A stretch of DNA of 28,964 nucleotides, from positions 1-28,964 of the forward strand of contig JBKPDW010000290.1 in assembly GCA_046728115.1 (NCBI GenBank). The letters run 5' to 3'. Positions 1-7,605 of this stretch are shown piece by piece (the stretch's first letter is position 1; each line of letters starts with the position of its first letter). The stretch is from CAVSWN01 sp046728115. Lineage in GTDB: Bacteria; Acidobacteriota; Vicinamibacteria; Vicinamibacterales; CAVVIG01. The notes below the pieces were generated by a model. It worked only from the letters and a program-made list of their open reading frames with translations, was not told where the DNA came from and ran no database searches. The position numbers and the translations under genes are program-made.

Positions 1-345
1 AACGTGATCGGCGATCCGAACCTCCCAACGGATCGGCCGCAGGACGAGTTGATTCAGATGTATTTCAATCCAGCCGCATTCGCCATCCCGGCCACCGGGA
101 CGCTGGGGAACTCACCGCGCAATTTCCTGACCGGGCCAGGCTCGAAGAACGTGGACCTCTCGCTGTTCAAGATGTTTCGGATCAAGGAGCGTGTCGGTGC
201 GCAGGTCCGTCTCGAGGCGTTCAACGCCTTCAACTTCGTCAATTTCGGGAATCCGCGATCGAACATCGGCGCCGCGAATCCCGGTCGCATCGACACGGCG
301 GGCGATGCGCGGATTATTCAAGTCGGATTCAGGATGACGTTTTGA
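1..345 (+). CDS. TonB-dependent receptor, C-terminal fragment (5' end outside window)
   Basis: This is the last ~114 residues of an Oar-like outer-membrane receptor; the frame is open to the first base, so the gene starts outside the window. The sequence shows the standard end of this family: a 'FNPAAFAIPATGTLGNSPRN' stretch, then 'GPGSKNVDLSLFKMF', then 'VRLEAFNAFNFVNFGNP', ending in 'VGFRMTF'. The same blocks in the same order close the complete receptor at 8988-12158 ('FDPSAFAMP', 'FGNAPRNVLRGP', 'IRAEIFNAFNTVNYGNP'). The terminal Phe fits the aromatic signal used for outer-membrane barrel assembly. It converges on the DUF1080 gene with an 18-base gap. The substrate cannot be told from the C-terminus. 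Confidence 0.9.
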   Translation, partial: NVIGDPNLPTDRPQDELIQMYFNPAAFAIPATGTLGNSPRNFLTGPGSKNVDLSLFKMFRIKERVGAQVRLEAFNAFNFVNFGNPRSNIGAANPGRIDTAGDARIIQVGFRMTF

Positions 346-363
346 GAGGCGCGACGACGACGC

Positions 364-1065
364 TCAGGGCAGCGGACGGATCTTGATGTTCCTGAACGCG
401 ATGGGGAACTGCTGGTACTGGAGCCGCAGATGTCCTTCCGAAAACCTCGTGTCATGAACATCGAGCGTGGTCTCGCCATTCAGTTCTACGAGGAGATGAT
501 CGCCGTCGGCCGTGATCTGATAGCGGTTCCATTGATCCGCCTTGAACACGTACTCGCGCGCGGTTTTCGCGGTTCCAACGATGGCGCCGGTATTGTAGCC
601 AGCCGGCTGTTGCCGCCAGATTTGCACTTCGTAACCGCCGGTTTCCTGGGGCGACCGCACGAACACGCCGCTGTTCGTATCGTCACCGCACTTGAATTCG
701 ATCGAGAGGACGAAGTTCTTGTGGCTCCGATCGGACGTGAGATAGCCGGTCGGCTCGCCACAGGGGGTCAACGATCCATCGACGATTTCCCAATGAGAAC
801 CCCCCATCGGTACCGCCGTTCGCGCAGCGACGCAGGGCTTCGGCGTCCCGACCTGCCCGGGCTGGGGCGGCGATGCCGGTCCGGCTCGACCGGCGCCTTG
901 GGGCGGGACCGAAACATGCCATCCCGACAGCGTTTTGCCGTCGAACAGGAGTTGCCAACCCTGTTCGCGATCCTGAGCGCTCAGTGTATTCGCCGTCTGG
1001 CCGAACAGCGTCGCCGACAACCAGAGTGGAGTGAGCATCGCGAACGACGCCCGCTTGATCGTCAT
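364..1065 (-). CDS. Exported DUF1080 (3-keto-disaccharide hydrolase-like) protein
   Basis: A 233-aa protein with an N-terminal hydrophobic stretch (about residues 8-22, 'AMLTPLWLSATLFGQ'), read as a Sec signal. The DUF1080 hallmark 'LFDGKTLSGWH' is at residues 40-50, followed by a Pro/Gly-rich insert (about 55-78). Then come 'WEIVDGSLT', 'GYLTSDRSHKNFVLSIEFK', 'NSGVFVRSP', 'GYEVQIW' and the final 'IAFRNIKIRPLP', in the order typical of this jelly-roll family. Family members include hydrolases of 3-keto-glycosides, and the fold resembles concanavalin-like lectins. The start at 1065 has no clear Shine-Dalgarno; an internal Met at 1038 is possible but would shorten the signal. It stands alone on the minus strand. 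The ThuA-fusion gene nearby shares the 3-keto-sugar theme, so a periplasmic sugar role is plausible; the substrate is unknown. Confidence 0.88.
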   Translation of the reverse strand: MTIKRASFAMLTPLWLSATLFGQTANTLSAQDREQGWQLLFDGKTLSGWHVSVPPQGAGRAGPASPPQPGQVGTPKPCVAARTAVPMGGSHWEIVDGSLTPCGEPTGYLTSDRSHKNFVLSIEFKCGDDTNSGVFVRSPQETGGYEVQIWRQQPAGYNTGAIVGTAKTAREYVFKADQWNRYQITADGDHLLVELNGETTLDVHDTRFSEGHLRLQYQQFPIAFRNIKIRPLP

Positions 1066-1267
1066 CGCCGTAGACTATCTCACACCCTGCGAGCCTCGAG
1101 AATCGCCCACGAACGCACTGATCCCTTCAGCGTGACTCGGCCACCGTCACCCTCGACCGTGGCGCAGAACTGCACGCCACCGGCATGGACTGCTGTCGGT
1201 TGACGAACGAACTCGAGACGGCGCTCTTTCGCATGCACTCGAAAAACCCTGAACAATGTTGCGAAGC

Positions 1268-1292
1268 ATGCTCACGCGAAGCACGTGAGCAT
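1268..1292. promoter_or_regulatory. 25-bp perfect inverted repeat upstream of the DUF4177-like gene
   Basis: The arms ATGCTCACG and CGTGAGCAT (9 bp each) flank the 7-base spacer CGAAGCA. The repeat lies between the divergent DUF1080 gene and the small DUF4177-like gene, about 55 bases before the preferred start of the latter. The symmetry could be an operator for a dimeric regulator or an RNA hairpin. No T-tract follows, so a terminator is unlikely. It also covers the upstream GTG at 1285, which argues against that GTG as the start codon. Function is not established. Confidence 0.35.
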
Positions 1293-1347
1293 CGTCCTCG
1301 ACCGGCGTCCCGAGCGCGTGTCGGTCGTCATCGAGGACAATAGAATC

Positions 1348-1623
1348 ATGTTCATGCAGACGCATATTGCTGAGTTCCCACAGCACCCGCTCCCTCAGAT
1401 CCCGCAACCGCAATCGCCTCAACAGCCGCGCGTTCAGCCACCAACGGTTTACGTGTACGAGCGCCAAAAGTGGGAATACCGAGTCGTCATGAAGAATGTC
1501 GCTGACGAACCCACGCTGTCGGAAGGGGACTTGAACACGCTTGGGAAGGACGGCTGGGAGTTGGTCGGTGTGGTTCCGCTGCCGACGACGGTTCAATTTT
1601 TCTTCAAGCGCGTGAAGTCATAA
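1348..1623 (+). CDS. Small DUF4177-like protein
   Basis: Starting at ATG 1348 this gives 91 aa. The frame also allows GTG 1285 (112 aa), but that codon lies inside an inverted repeat with no ribosome site, while 1348 has GAGGA about ten bases upstream. After a Pro/Gln-rich N-terminus (about residues 11-33, many Q-P pairs), the C-terminal half reads 'KWEYRVVMKNV', then 'LNTLGKDGWELVGVVP' and 'VQFFFKRVKS'. The pattern W-E-Y, then L-N-x-L-G-x-x-G-W-E-L-V, then a final F-F-x-K-R strand is that of DUF4177, a small beta-alpha fold of unknown role. There is no signal peptide, which makes it one of the few likely cytoplasmic proteins here. It may be transcribed from the region holding the repeat. Confidence 0.72.
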   Translation: MFMQTHIAEFPQHPLPQIPQPQSPQQPRVQPPTVYVYERQKWEYRVVMKNVADEPTLSEGDLNTLGKDGWELVGVVPLPTTVQFFFKRVKS

Positions 1624-1701
1624 ATCGCTAAATATCTGTCTTCCCATCGGCCGCCTGGGTCATACTGCGCGGCGTCACGTCGGGTGAACGGAGGTGAGAC
1701 G

Positions 1702-3039
1702 GTGAAATCACGATTGACGGTTATCGCGTCCGTCATCTACATCGCCGGAGGCCTGGCGTCCGGGCAGCAGCCCGGCACGACCGCGCCACCGAAGATTGCC
1801 GTGCTGATCGTCACCGGCCAGAACGGCCACAACTGGCGCGGTACCACGCCGCTGCTGCGCAAGATTCTCGAAGACACCGGGAAATTCGAGGTTCGCGTGA
1901 CCGAGGAATTCCGGGGCGCCGGTCCGGAAACGCTCGCGCCCTATGACCTCGTCGTGTTGAACTACTTCGAGCGCGGCCGTCCCGAGCTGCGGTGGGGCGA
2001 GAAAACGGATTCGGCGTTTCTGGACTTCGTGCGTTCGGGCAAGGGCGTGGTCGTCTACCACTTCTCGATGGCCGCGTTCGATGGCTGGACGGAATACGAG
2101 AAGCTGTCGGGAGGGAACTGGAGACCAAACAACGGCCACCATTCGGCACCGCACACCTTCGTCGTGGACATCAAGGACCAGGAGCATCCAATCACGAAGG
2201 GCCTGAAGCTATCGTTTCCGCAAACGAATGATGAGCTCTACGCAAATCTGCGCTGGCAACCAGCGGGCTCGTACCACGTGCTGGCCACGGCCAACGATGA
2301 TCATGCGCTCTACGCAGCAAGCCGCACGGATTCACGCGCGCCGCAGCCGCTCGTAGGGCCCAGCGCCAACGAGCCGATGTTGTGGACGGTGGACTACGGC
2401 AAGGGCCGCGTCTTCGTCACCGCGCTGGGTCACGATGTCGAACAGGTGCAGACAGCCGCGTTCGTGACGACGTTCGCACGCGGAGCCGAGTGGGCCGCTA
2501 CTGGGAAGGTCACGTTGCCGATTCCCGAGGCAATGGCCAGCGCCCCGCAGTCACCCGCCCAGGCGGCGACGCAGCCACCGACTCCGGAGGGCTATGTGCC
2601 GAGAGGTACTCGTCCCGCGAAGGGTCTGGCGCCCGGCATGAAAGTGACCGACCTGGGCAAGGGCGGCAGAACATACCGGATCAGCATGACGAAAGGCGAC
2701 GAAATCATGTCCGGCCTGACCGACTTTGCGGAGAAGTACCACATCAAGAACGCTCACTTCACCGCGCTCGGAGCCATCAACAAGGGCCTCTTCGGCTGGT
2801 CGGACGTCGAACGTGGGTTGGGTCAGAAGAAGATCGAGCTCAATCAGGAAGCCGAAATCGTGTCGCTGATGGGCAGCATCACGACGGACAGCCAGGGGCG
2901 GAGCAACGTCCATGGGCACGGCAGCGTGGCACTATCCGATGGCGCCGTCAGAGGCGGGCACTGGTGGGAGGCGCACGTGAGCATCATCGCCGACGTCTTT
3001 GTCACCGAAGAGGAAGGCCCTCCGGAGCCACCTAAGTAG
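1702..3039 (+). CDS. Exported ThuA domain - DUF296 (PPC/PCC) domain fusion protein
   Basis: The start is GTG 1702, five bases after GGAGGTG (1690-1696); GTG 1684 lies upstream of that site and is rejected. The product is 445 aa with a signal peptide (about 1-21). Residues ~31-275 are a ThuA (glutamine-amidotransferase-like) domain: 'KIAVLIVTGQNGHNW', 'YDLVVLNYFE', 'FVRSGKGVVVYHFS', 'DELYANLRW' and 'GKGRVFVTALGH'. A Pro/Ala-rich linker (~276-312) leads to residues ~315-437, which match the DUF296/PPC fold: 'GDEIMSGLTDFAEKYHIKNA', 'AEIVSLMGSITTD', 'NVHGHGSVALSDG' and 'VRGGHWWEAHVSIIADVFV'. ThuA is linked to trehalose and 3-keto-disaccharide use. DUF296 proteins bind small ligands or metal, and the HGH and GGH histidines (404, 406, 420) could do so here. 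I do not know this pairing as a common architecture. It converges on the CBM9-like gene (6-base gap). Confidence 0.85.
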   Translation: MKSRLTVIASVIYIAGGLASGQQPGTTAPPKIAVLIVTGQNGHNWRGTTPLLRKILEDTGKFEVRVTEEFRGAGPETLAPYDLVVLNYFERGRPELRWGEKTDSAFLDFVRSGKGVVVYHFSMAAFDGWTEYEKLSGGNWRPNNGHHSAPHTFVVDIKDQEHPITKGLKLSFPQTNDELYANLRWQPAGSYHVLATANDDHALYAASRTDSRAPQPLVGPSANEPMLWTVDYGKGRVFVTALGHDVEQVQTAAFVTTFARGAEWAATGKVTLPIPEAMASAPQSPAQAATQPPTPEGYVPRGTRPAKGLAPGMKVTDLGKGGRTYRISMTKGDEIMSGLTDFAEKYHIKNAHFTALGAINKGLFGWSDVERGLGQKKIELNQEAEIVSLMGSITTDSQGRSNVHGHGSVALSDGAVRGGHWWEAHVSIIADVFVTEEEGPPEPPK

Positions 3040-3045
3040 CCGATC

Positions 3046-3777
3046 TCAGCGGTCGGCGAAGATCAGATCGCCGAACCGCCCGTATTCGTGGAAGCTCTGC
3101 TCTACGTGCGCCCACTCCCACTCCGCGCGGTTTCCTTCGTCGTAGTCCATGCGGTATACGTTGGCGCGCCAGCGCGTCCCCGGCTTCGGCGGAACGTTCT
3201 GCAGCGGCCGCAGCAGCGCATACGGAATGAAGAACTCGGCGCGCCAACCCTGAATGGTGGCATGCGGCTGCTTCGGTCCCCCGATGATGCCGGTCGCTTT
3301 CCGCGTCAGCCGATCGCGCTCGTAGTGCCATGGCCGCCAGCCGAGGAACTGTCCGGCGAAATTGGGAATCAGGATCGGGAGCTCGCGATTGAGCGGCGAG
3401 ATTTCGTACTCGAAGTACGCGGGGTACCGCTCGTCGGTCCAGAGAAAGACTTCGAACACGTCCTCGTTCCACAGGTCCATGAAGTCTTCCTTCATGGTCG
3501 CTGTCAGCGTGTGGTCCGTTCCCTCGATCAGAAAGTACAGACCGGTGCCGGAGTAGACCGTCTTGAATCGCGTGTCATACCGGTGACCGTCCGGTTGGCG
3601 AGATCGCAGCGCTACCCAGCCGGCCTGCCGCCAGGCGGCATTGTCGCCCGCTCCGGTAACATCGAAATCGCCGGCAGGCCGCACCGACAGCCGCGGCCGC
3701 TCGTCGCGCTGCGCGTGCGGGACGGCCTGAACGTGCAGCGTCACGGCCGTCAGCACCAGGACAGGCCACGGCTTCAT
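3046..3777 (-). CDS. Exported CBM9-like carbohydrate-binding protein
   Basis: A 243-aa protein from ATG 3777 with a short signal (about residues 1-22, 'MKPWPVLVLTAVTLHVQAVP'). The open frame runs upstream to 4227, but that part is not conserved-looking and would bury the signal. The body is a family-9-like carbohydrate-binding beta-sandwich. It has 'FKTVYSGTGLYFLIEGTD', then the hallmark 'DLWNEDVFEVFLW' with 'YFEYEISPLNREL' (about residues 101-133). A C-terminal 'WRAEFFIPYALL', 'WRANVYRMD' and a closing 'EYGRFGDLIF' follow. Such single-domain secreted proteins are common in Acidobacteriota and Bacteroidota near sugar-degradation genes; no catalytic site is visible. Its 5' end faces the cupin gene across 196 bases, so the two probably have divergent promoters there. 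Confidence 0.85.
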   Translation of the reverse strand: MKPWPVLVLTAVTLHVQAVPHAQRDERPRLSVRPAGDFDVTGAGDNAAWRQAGWVALRSRQPDGHRYDTRFKTVYSGTGLYFLIEGTDHTLTATMKEDFMDLWNEDVFEVFLWTDERYPAYFEYEISPLNRELPILIPNFAGQFLGWRPWHYERDRLTRKATGIIGGPKQPHATIQGWRAEFFIPYALLRPLQNVPPKPGTRWRANVYRMDYDEGNRAEWEWAHVEQSFHEYGRFGDLIFADR

Positions 3778-3806
3778 CGCAGAGAGTCTACGTCCTTTCA
3801 GGTACG

Positions 3807-3812
3807 TATAAT
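3807..3812 (+). promoter_or_regulatory. Candidate -10 element (TATAAT) for the cupin-SelA-ApbE operon
   Basis: A perfect TATAAT sits in the divergent gap between the CBM9-like gene and the cupin gene, in otherwise GC-rich sequence. No good -35 hexamer lies 16-18 bases upstream, and the leader to the cupin ATG would be about 155 bases. A plausible but unproven promoter. Confidence 0.25.
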
Positions 3813-3973
3813 CGCGGGATGCGCGTCCGGCTCGGATTACGGCGCCGACGGGCTCGAGGTCGATGTCTCCGACGCCGCATTGCCCGTCGAAATCCGATTC
3901 ACGACAACGTCCGAAGATCGCGCGCCGTCCGTACTGGCACGATGCCATATCTCGGAATTGAGGAATCGATCGT

Positions 3974-4459
3974 ATGAAGAAATTTCTGTCGGCTGCCCTT
4001 GTGCTGGGATGGATACCGACCCTCGCGGTCGTCGCCGGCGCTCGATGGATCAACGCGGGACCGGTGGTCGCGCAATCGCGAGCGCCGATGAAAGTCACGC
4101 GGCTGTACACGGGGTCGGACGGGAAGACGAAAGTCGAAGAGTATGAAGTGCCGCTCAAAGCGCAAGGCCGCGGCACCGAATTGTCGGAGGCCGTGGCGGT
4201 CGAGAGCCTCCAATTCCGTCGAACCAACCAGGACTACAACCTCGACTGGCACCCTGCTCCGCGACGCCAGTTCGTTGTCACGCTGAGCGGTGAGAGCGAA
4301 ATCGAGCTCGAGGGCGGGCAGAAGCTGCGGCTCGGTCCCGGCCACATACTGCTCGCGGAGGACACGACAGGCCAGGGACACATCTCGCGCGCGATCGGCA
4401 CACAGGATCGCCTCTCGCTGTTCATCACGCTCGCCGGCACTGCCAAGGTGCCGCGCTAA
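3974..4459 (+). CDS. Exported small cupin-domain protein
   Basis: A 161-aa protein whose ATG follows GAGGA at nine bases. An N-terminal hydrophobic segment (about 4-24) is a signal peptide or membrane anchor. The single cupin barrel spans roughly residues 75-157: 'DWHPAPRRQFVVTLSGESEI' holds motif 1 (His93, with Arg/Gln near 97-99). 'LRLGPGHILLAEDTTGQGHI' covers the turn and motif 2 (His136). Two histidines are fewer than the classic three-His-one-Glu metal set, so metal binding is uncertain. It is the first gene of a tight operon (14 bases before the PLP enzyme, which is 3 bases before ApbE). An accessory role, such as sugar or amino-acid isomerisation or ligand binding in the periplasm, is inference. 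Confidence 0.8.
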   Translation: MKKFLSAALVLGWIPTLAVVAGARWINAGPVVAQSRAPMKVTRLYTGSDGKTKVEEYEVPLKAQGRGTELSEAVAVESLQFRRTNQDYNLDWHPAPRRQFVVTLSGESEIELEGGQKLRLGPGHILLAEDTTGQGHISRAIGTQDRLSLFITLAGTAKVPR

Positions 4460-4473
4460 AGAGGAGGTCGCAC

Positions 4474-5679
4474 ATGTGGAGTCGAAGACGTTTTCTTGAA
4501 GTCGTCTCGGGACTGCCGCTCGTTGGCGGCTTCATCGATGCCAGCGCGGCGTCCGCAGCCACCGCACCGCAACCCGCCGCACGCGATTACTTTCGCGAGC
4601 TGGGTGTACGACCTTTCATCAACGCCGCGGGAACCTACACGGCCATGACCGCGTCGCTGATGCCGCCGCAAGTGATCGAGGCGATGACGTACGCTGCCAA
4701 ACACTACGTCATGCTGGACGAGCTCCATGACCGTGTCGGCGCGCGCATCGCGACGCTCCTGAAATGTGAAAGCGCCATGGTCACGTCCGGCGCCGCATCT
4801 GCCTTGACGCTCGGCACGGCGGCCGTCCTCACAGGCACCGATGGGCGCAAGGTGGTCGACCTGCCCAACCTTGCCGGCATGAAGAGCGAAGTCATCATTC
4901 AGAAGGCGCATCGCTTCGGATACGACCATGCCGTCCGCAACTGCGGCGTGCGCCTCATCGAAGTGGAGACGCGCGAAGAGTTGGAGCGCGCGATCAATCC
5001 CCAGACCGCGATGATGCTCTTCTACAACAACAACAACACGGAAGGACGGATCCGCGACGAAGAGTTCGTCCAGGCCGCCAGAGCGCACGGCGTGCCAACC
5101 ATGAACGACGCGGCCGCCGACGTACCACCGGTCGACAACTTGTGGAAGTACACCAACATGGGCTTCGACCTCGTGGCGTTTTCCGGCGGCAAGGGTCTTC
5201 GCGGTCCTCAAAGCGCCGGCCTTCTGCTGGGCCGCAAGGATCTCATCACGGCCGCCCGCTTGAACGCGCCGCCCAACGGCAACAGCGTCGGACGCGGCAT
5301 GAAAGTCAACAAGGAAGAGATGGTCGGGATGCTTGCGGCACTGGAGCTGTACCTCGCGACGGATCATGCGGCGGAGCAACGTGAGTTCGAAGCGCGCGCT
5401 GAAACGATCCGCCGTGGCGCCGCCGCCGTGCCCGGAATCAAAACCGACATCTTCGTGCCCGAGGTTGCGAATCACGTGCCCCACGTGCGGATCTCGTGGG
5501 ACACCGCCGCGAAAGGGATGACGCCGACCGACGCCATCAACAAGTTGCGTGCCGGAGAGCCGTCCATCGCAACCCGAACGGAGGGTGACGCTGTCGTCAT
5601 CGGAGTCTGGATGATGCGGCCCGGCGAGGACAAGATCGTCGCGCGCCGCCTGCGCGACGTGCTGGAAAATCGAGGTTAG
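4474..5679 (+). CDS. Tat-exported SelA-fold PLP-dependent enzyme (paralogue 1)
   Basis: A 401-aa protein; the start is fixed by GAGGAGGT just upstream. The N-terminus 'SRRRFLEVVSG' is a textbook twin-arginine motif followed by a hydrophobic stretch and Ala-rich cleavage region (to about residue 36), so the folded enzyme with cofactor is probably exported. The body is a fold-type I PLP enzyme of the SelA/D-glucosaminate-6-phosphate ammonia-lyase type. It has 'GVRPFINAAGTYT' (45-57), Asp212 in 'MNDAAAD' to hold the PLP pyridine nitrogen, and the Schiff-base Lys240 in 'FSGGKGLRGPQSAG'. Selenocysteine synthesis is unlikely for an exported protein outside a sel cluster; elimination of ammonia from an amino acid or amino sugar fits better. 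Substrate unknown. It lies between cupin and ApbE in one operon and has a clear paralogue at 12859-14484. Confidence 0.88.
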   Translation: MWSRRRFLEVVSGLPLVGGFIDASAASAATAPQPAARDYFRELGVRPFINAAGTYTAMTASLMPPQVIEAMTYAAKHYVMLDELHDRVGARIATLLKCESAMVTSGAASALTLGTAAVLTGTDGRKVVDLPNLAGMKSEVIIQKAHRFGYDHAVRNCGVRLIEVETREELERAINPQTAMMLFYNNNNTEGRIRDEEFVQAARAHGVPTMNDAAADVPPVDNLWKYTNMGFDLVAFSGGKGLRGPQSAGLLLGRKDLITAARLNAPPNGNSVGRGMKVNKEEMVGMLAALELYLATDHAAEQREFEARAETIRRGAAAVPGIKTDIFVPEVANHVPHVRISWDTAAKGMTPTDAINKLRAGEPSIATRTEGDAVVIGVWMMRPGEDKIVARRLRDVLENRG

Positions 5680-5682
5680 GCT

Positions 5683-6696
5683 GTGTCATCGGACGGCGCG
5701 ATCCGGTGCGCATCGGCGTTCGTCGCCGTGTCGCTCGCCGCTGCGCCGTTTCCTGCCGCGGCGATCCAGCACGAGCACCTTTCCCATCATGAGGCCAGCC
5801 GCATCTCGATGGCATGCGAGTACGCCATCGACGCGTACGGGCCAGATGCGAACGCGTTGCCGCACATCGTCGACGAGGCGTTCGACGAGGTCGACCGCAT
5901 CGACCGTCTGATGAGTCACTACAAACACGACAGCCCGCTTTCGCGCGTCAACCGTGAGGCTGCGCAGCATCCAGTTGCGGTCGATTCGGAACTGTTCGAC
6001 TTCATCGTCGAGGCGATGCGCTATCACCTCGACTCCGACGGCGCCTTCGACATCACGGTCGGTCCTCTCATGAAGGCGTGGGGCTTCTTCGGCGGCGACG
6101 GCCGCATGCCGACCGAGCCGGAGCGCGCGGCCGCCCGCCGGCTGGTCGGCGGCGACCACGTGATCCTGGATCCGGTGTCACGGACGATCGCCTTCGACGA
6201 GCCGGGCGTGGAGCTCGATCTGGGTGGCATCGCCAAAGGGTACGCCGTCGATCGCGTCGTCGAATTGTTCAAGCGGCGTCCGATTGGGTCCGCTCTGATC
6301 AGCGCCGGAGGCAGCACCATCTACGCGCTCGGCGCACCGCCCGGGCGTGATGGATGGACAGTCACAATCCAGGATCCGATCGATTCGCGGAAGGTTGCGT
6401 TGACCCTTCAGCTGAAGGACCGCGCAGTCTCAGTCGCGGGCAGTTCCGAGAAGTCGTTCGAGGCCGGCGGCGTACGGTATTCGCACATCATGGACCCACA
6501 CACGGGCGCGCCGGTGCAAGGCGTGCTGAGCGTCGTCGTCCTTGCGGCCACCGGAACCGACGGCGATGCGCTCGACGACGCGTTCTTCGTCCTGGGTCCC
6601 GAGCGCAGCCGTGCGTATCTGAATCGACTGCGCGACACCGAAGCGTTCTTCTTCATGCCAGACTCCCAGCGTGGCTGGATCCTCGTTCGGCTGTAG
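5683..6696 (+). CDS. apbE: FAD:protein FMN transferase (ApbE family)
   Basis: A 337-aa protein starting at GTG 5683, three bases after the PLP-enzyme stop, so probably translationally coupled. A Sec-type signal covers about residues 8-27. ApbE family marks are clear: 'DSDGAFDITVGPLMKAWGF' (118-135), 'ELDLGGIAKGYAVDRVV' (177-193), 'ALISAGGSTIYALG' (204-217) and 'YSHIMDPHTGAP' (266-277). The C-terminal metal-site loop reads 'TDGDALDDAFFVLG' (292-305); where many relatives have D-A-L-x-T it has D-A-L-D-D, so one Mg ligand may differ. The family transfers FMN from FAD onto a Ser/Thr of exported redox proteins. I find no S/T-G-A-T acceptor site in the proteins of this window, so the target lies elsewhere. 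It converges on the 294-aa gene with a 24-base gap. Confidence 0.9.
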   Translation: MSSDGAIRCASAFVAVSLAAAPFPAAAIQHEHLSHHEASRISMACEYAIDAYGPDANALPHIVDEAFDEVDRIDRLMSHYKHDSPLSRVNREAAQHPVAVDSELFDFIVEAMRYHLDSDGAFDITVGPLMKAWGFFGGDGRMPTEPERAAARRLVGGDHVILDPVSRTIAFDEPGVELDLGGIAKGYAVDRVVELFKRRPIGSALISAGGSTIYALGAPPGRDGWTVTIQDPIDSRKVALTLQLKDRAVSVAGSSEKSFEAGGVRYSHIMDPHTGAPVQGVLSVVVLAATGTDGDALDDAFFVLGPERSRAYLNRLRDTEAFFFMPDSQRGWILVRL

Positions 6697-6720
6697 CAAT
6701 GGGTTTGCTAGGCGCTGCAT

Positions 6721-7605
6721 TCAACGCGCTGCCTGCAGATCGATGACGGCGTACGTCGTCAATCGGGGCAGCGAACACTCCGTCACGCCTGACGCGACAA
6801 TCTGATCCTGAAGAGCCAGATGTCCCACTCCTGCGACGTGAGCCTCCGCGTCTCTGTAGGCTCCGCGCAGTCGAATCCGCAGCCCCTCGATCTCACGGCC
6901 ACCGTAGTTGATCAAATGCAGCCTCGCCCGCCCTCCGCCGGCCGTCAACCGGCCGAGCACGACCTCGCTCCCGTACAGTCTCAGCGCTCGCGCGCCGTCG
7001 GTGAGCTGCCGGCGGATCTTGAGAGCGAAGGCGCTCGGATCCGCAGCTTCCTCGCGCGGGTACTCGGCGGTTCCGATCCTGATGTTGATCCGGAATTGCG
7101 GCGACGGAACCTGGACCACCGCGAACGGCAGATTGCGCCGGACCAGCAGATTCATGACCTCGCCGGTAATGGTCGATCCGTCGTCGACGACTGCGAGATC
7201 CGAGACGGCTGGGAGATCGACAGATGGCAGCGCCTCCAGGAATTTCAGCATCTCGCCGAGCGATCGCGCGTCGGCCGGATCGATCTTCAGAGCGACATCG
7301 GCGCCGTAGGCAAAGGCTTCCGCTGCTGCGAGGGCTGCTTTGCCGGCCGGGACGTCGTAGACGTATTTCGTTTCGGGGCGTCTCATGAAGCGCCAGCCGT
7401 TCGCCACAATCCACGGCGCGCGCGTCGGCGACGCCAGCCCGGCGCGTGCAGCCGTGCCGGGCGCAGGCAGCGCTTCGCGCCGGGCCAGATCGGTTTCCGT
7501 GCAAAGCCGTTCGATGCCAGCGGCGACGAGGCTGGCACGGGTCGCGGCATCGGCCGTCGCGTAGACGCACGGCAGCGTAAGCGCGACCAACAGAACCGGA
7601 GTCAC
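6721..7605 (-). CDS. Unrecognised exported protein, translationally coupled to DUF362 gene
   Basis: A 294-aa protein whose GTG start (7605) overlaps the TGA of the DUF362 gene in a GTGA arrangement, a strong sign of coupling. The N-terminus 'VTPVLLVALTLPCVYA' is hydrophobic and reads as a signal peptide. The middle has 'APWIVANGWRFMRRP', 'YVYDVPAGKAALAAAEAFAY' and an acidic 'DVALKIDPAD'. Then 'DLAVVDDGSTITGEVMNLL' and 'RNLPFAVVQVPSPQFRI' look like alternating beta-alpha units. The last ~70 residues ('ARLHLINYGGREIEGLRIRL' ... 'LTTYAVIDL') look like the beta-sandwich that closes some glycoside hydrolases. I do not recognise a family and see no catalytic motif. The tie to DUF362 is the main clue. 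Confidence 0.75.
   Translation of the reverse strand: MTPVLLVALTLPCVYATADAATRASLVAAGIERLCTETDLARREALPAPGTAARAGLASPTRAPWIVANGWRFMRRPETKYVYDVPAGKAALAAAEAFAYGADVALKIDPADARSLGEMLKFLEALPSVDLPAVSDLAVVDDGSTITGEVMNLLVRRNLPFAVVQVPSPQFRINIRIGTAEYPREEAADPSAFALKIRRQLTDGARALRLYGSEVVLGRLTAGGGRARLHLINYGGREIEGLRIRLRGAYRDAEAHVAGVGHLALQDQIVASGVTECSLPRLTTYAVIDLQAAR

Noticed and set aside
430..1203. 257-aa plus-strand open frame opposite the DUF1080 gene
   Set aside because: Arg-rich shadow of a clearly recognised minus-strand gene; no ribosome site or family signature.
1285..1347. GTG 1285 as the start of the DUF4177-like gene
   Set aside because: It lies in an inverted repeat without a ribosome site; ATG 1348 has GAGGA at a suitable distance.
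4474..5679. Selenocysteine synthase (selA) of a selenoprotein system
   Set aside because: Only the fold matches; the protein is Tat-exported, no selB or selC is nearby, and the context fits an amino-compound lyase.
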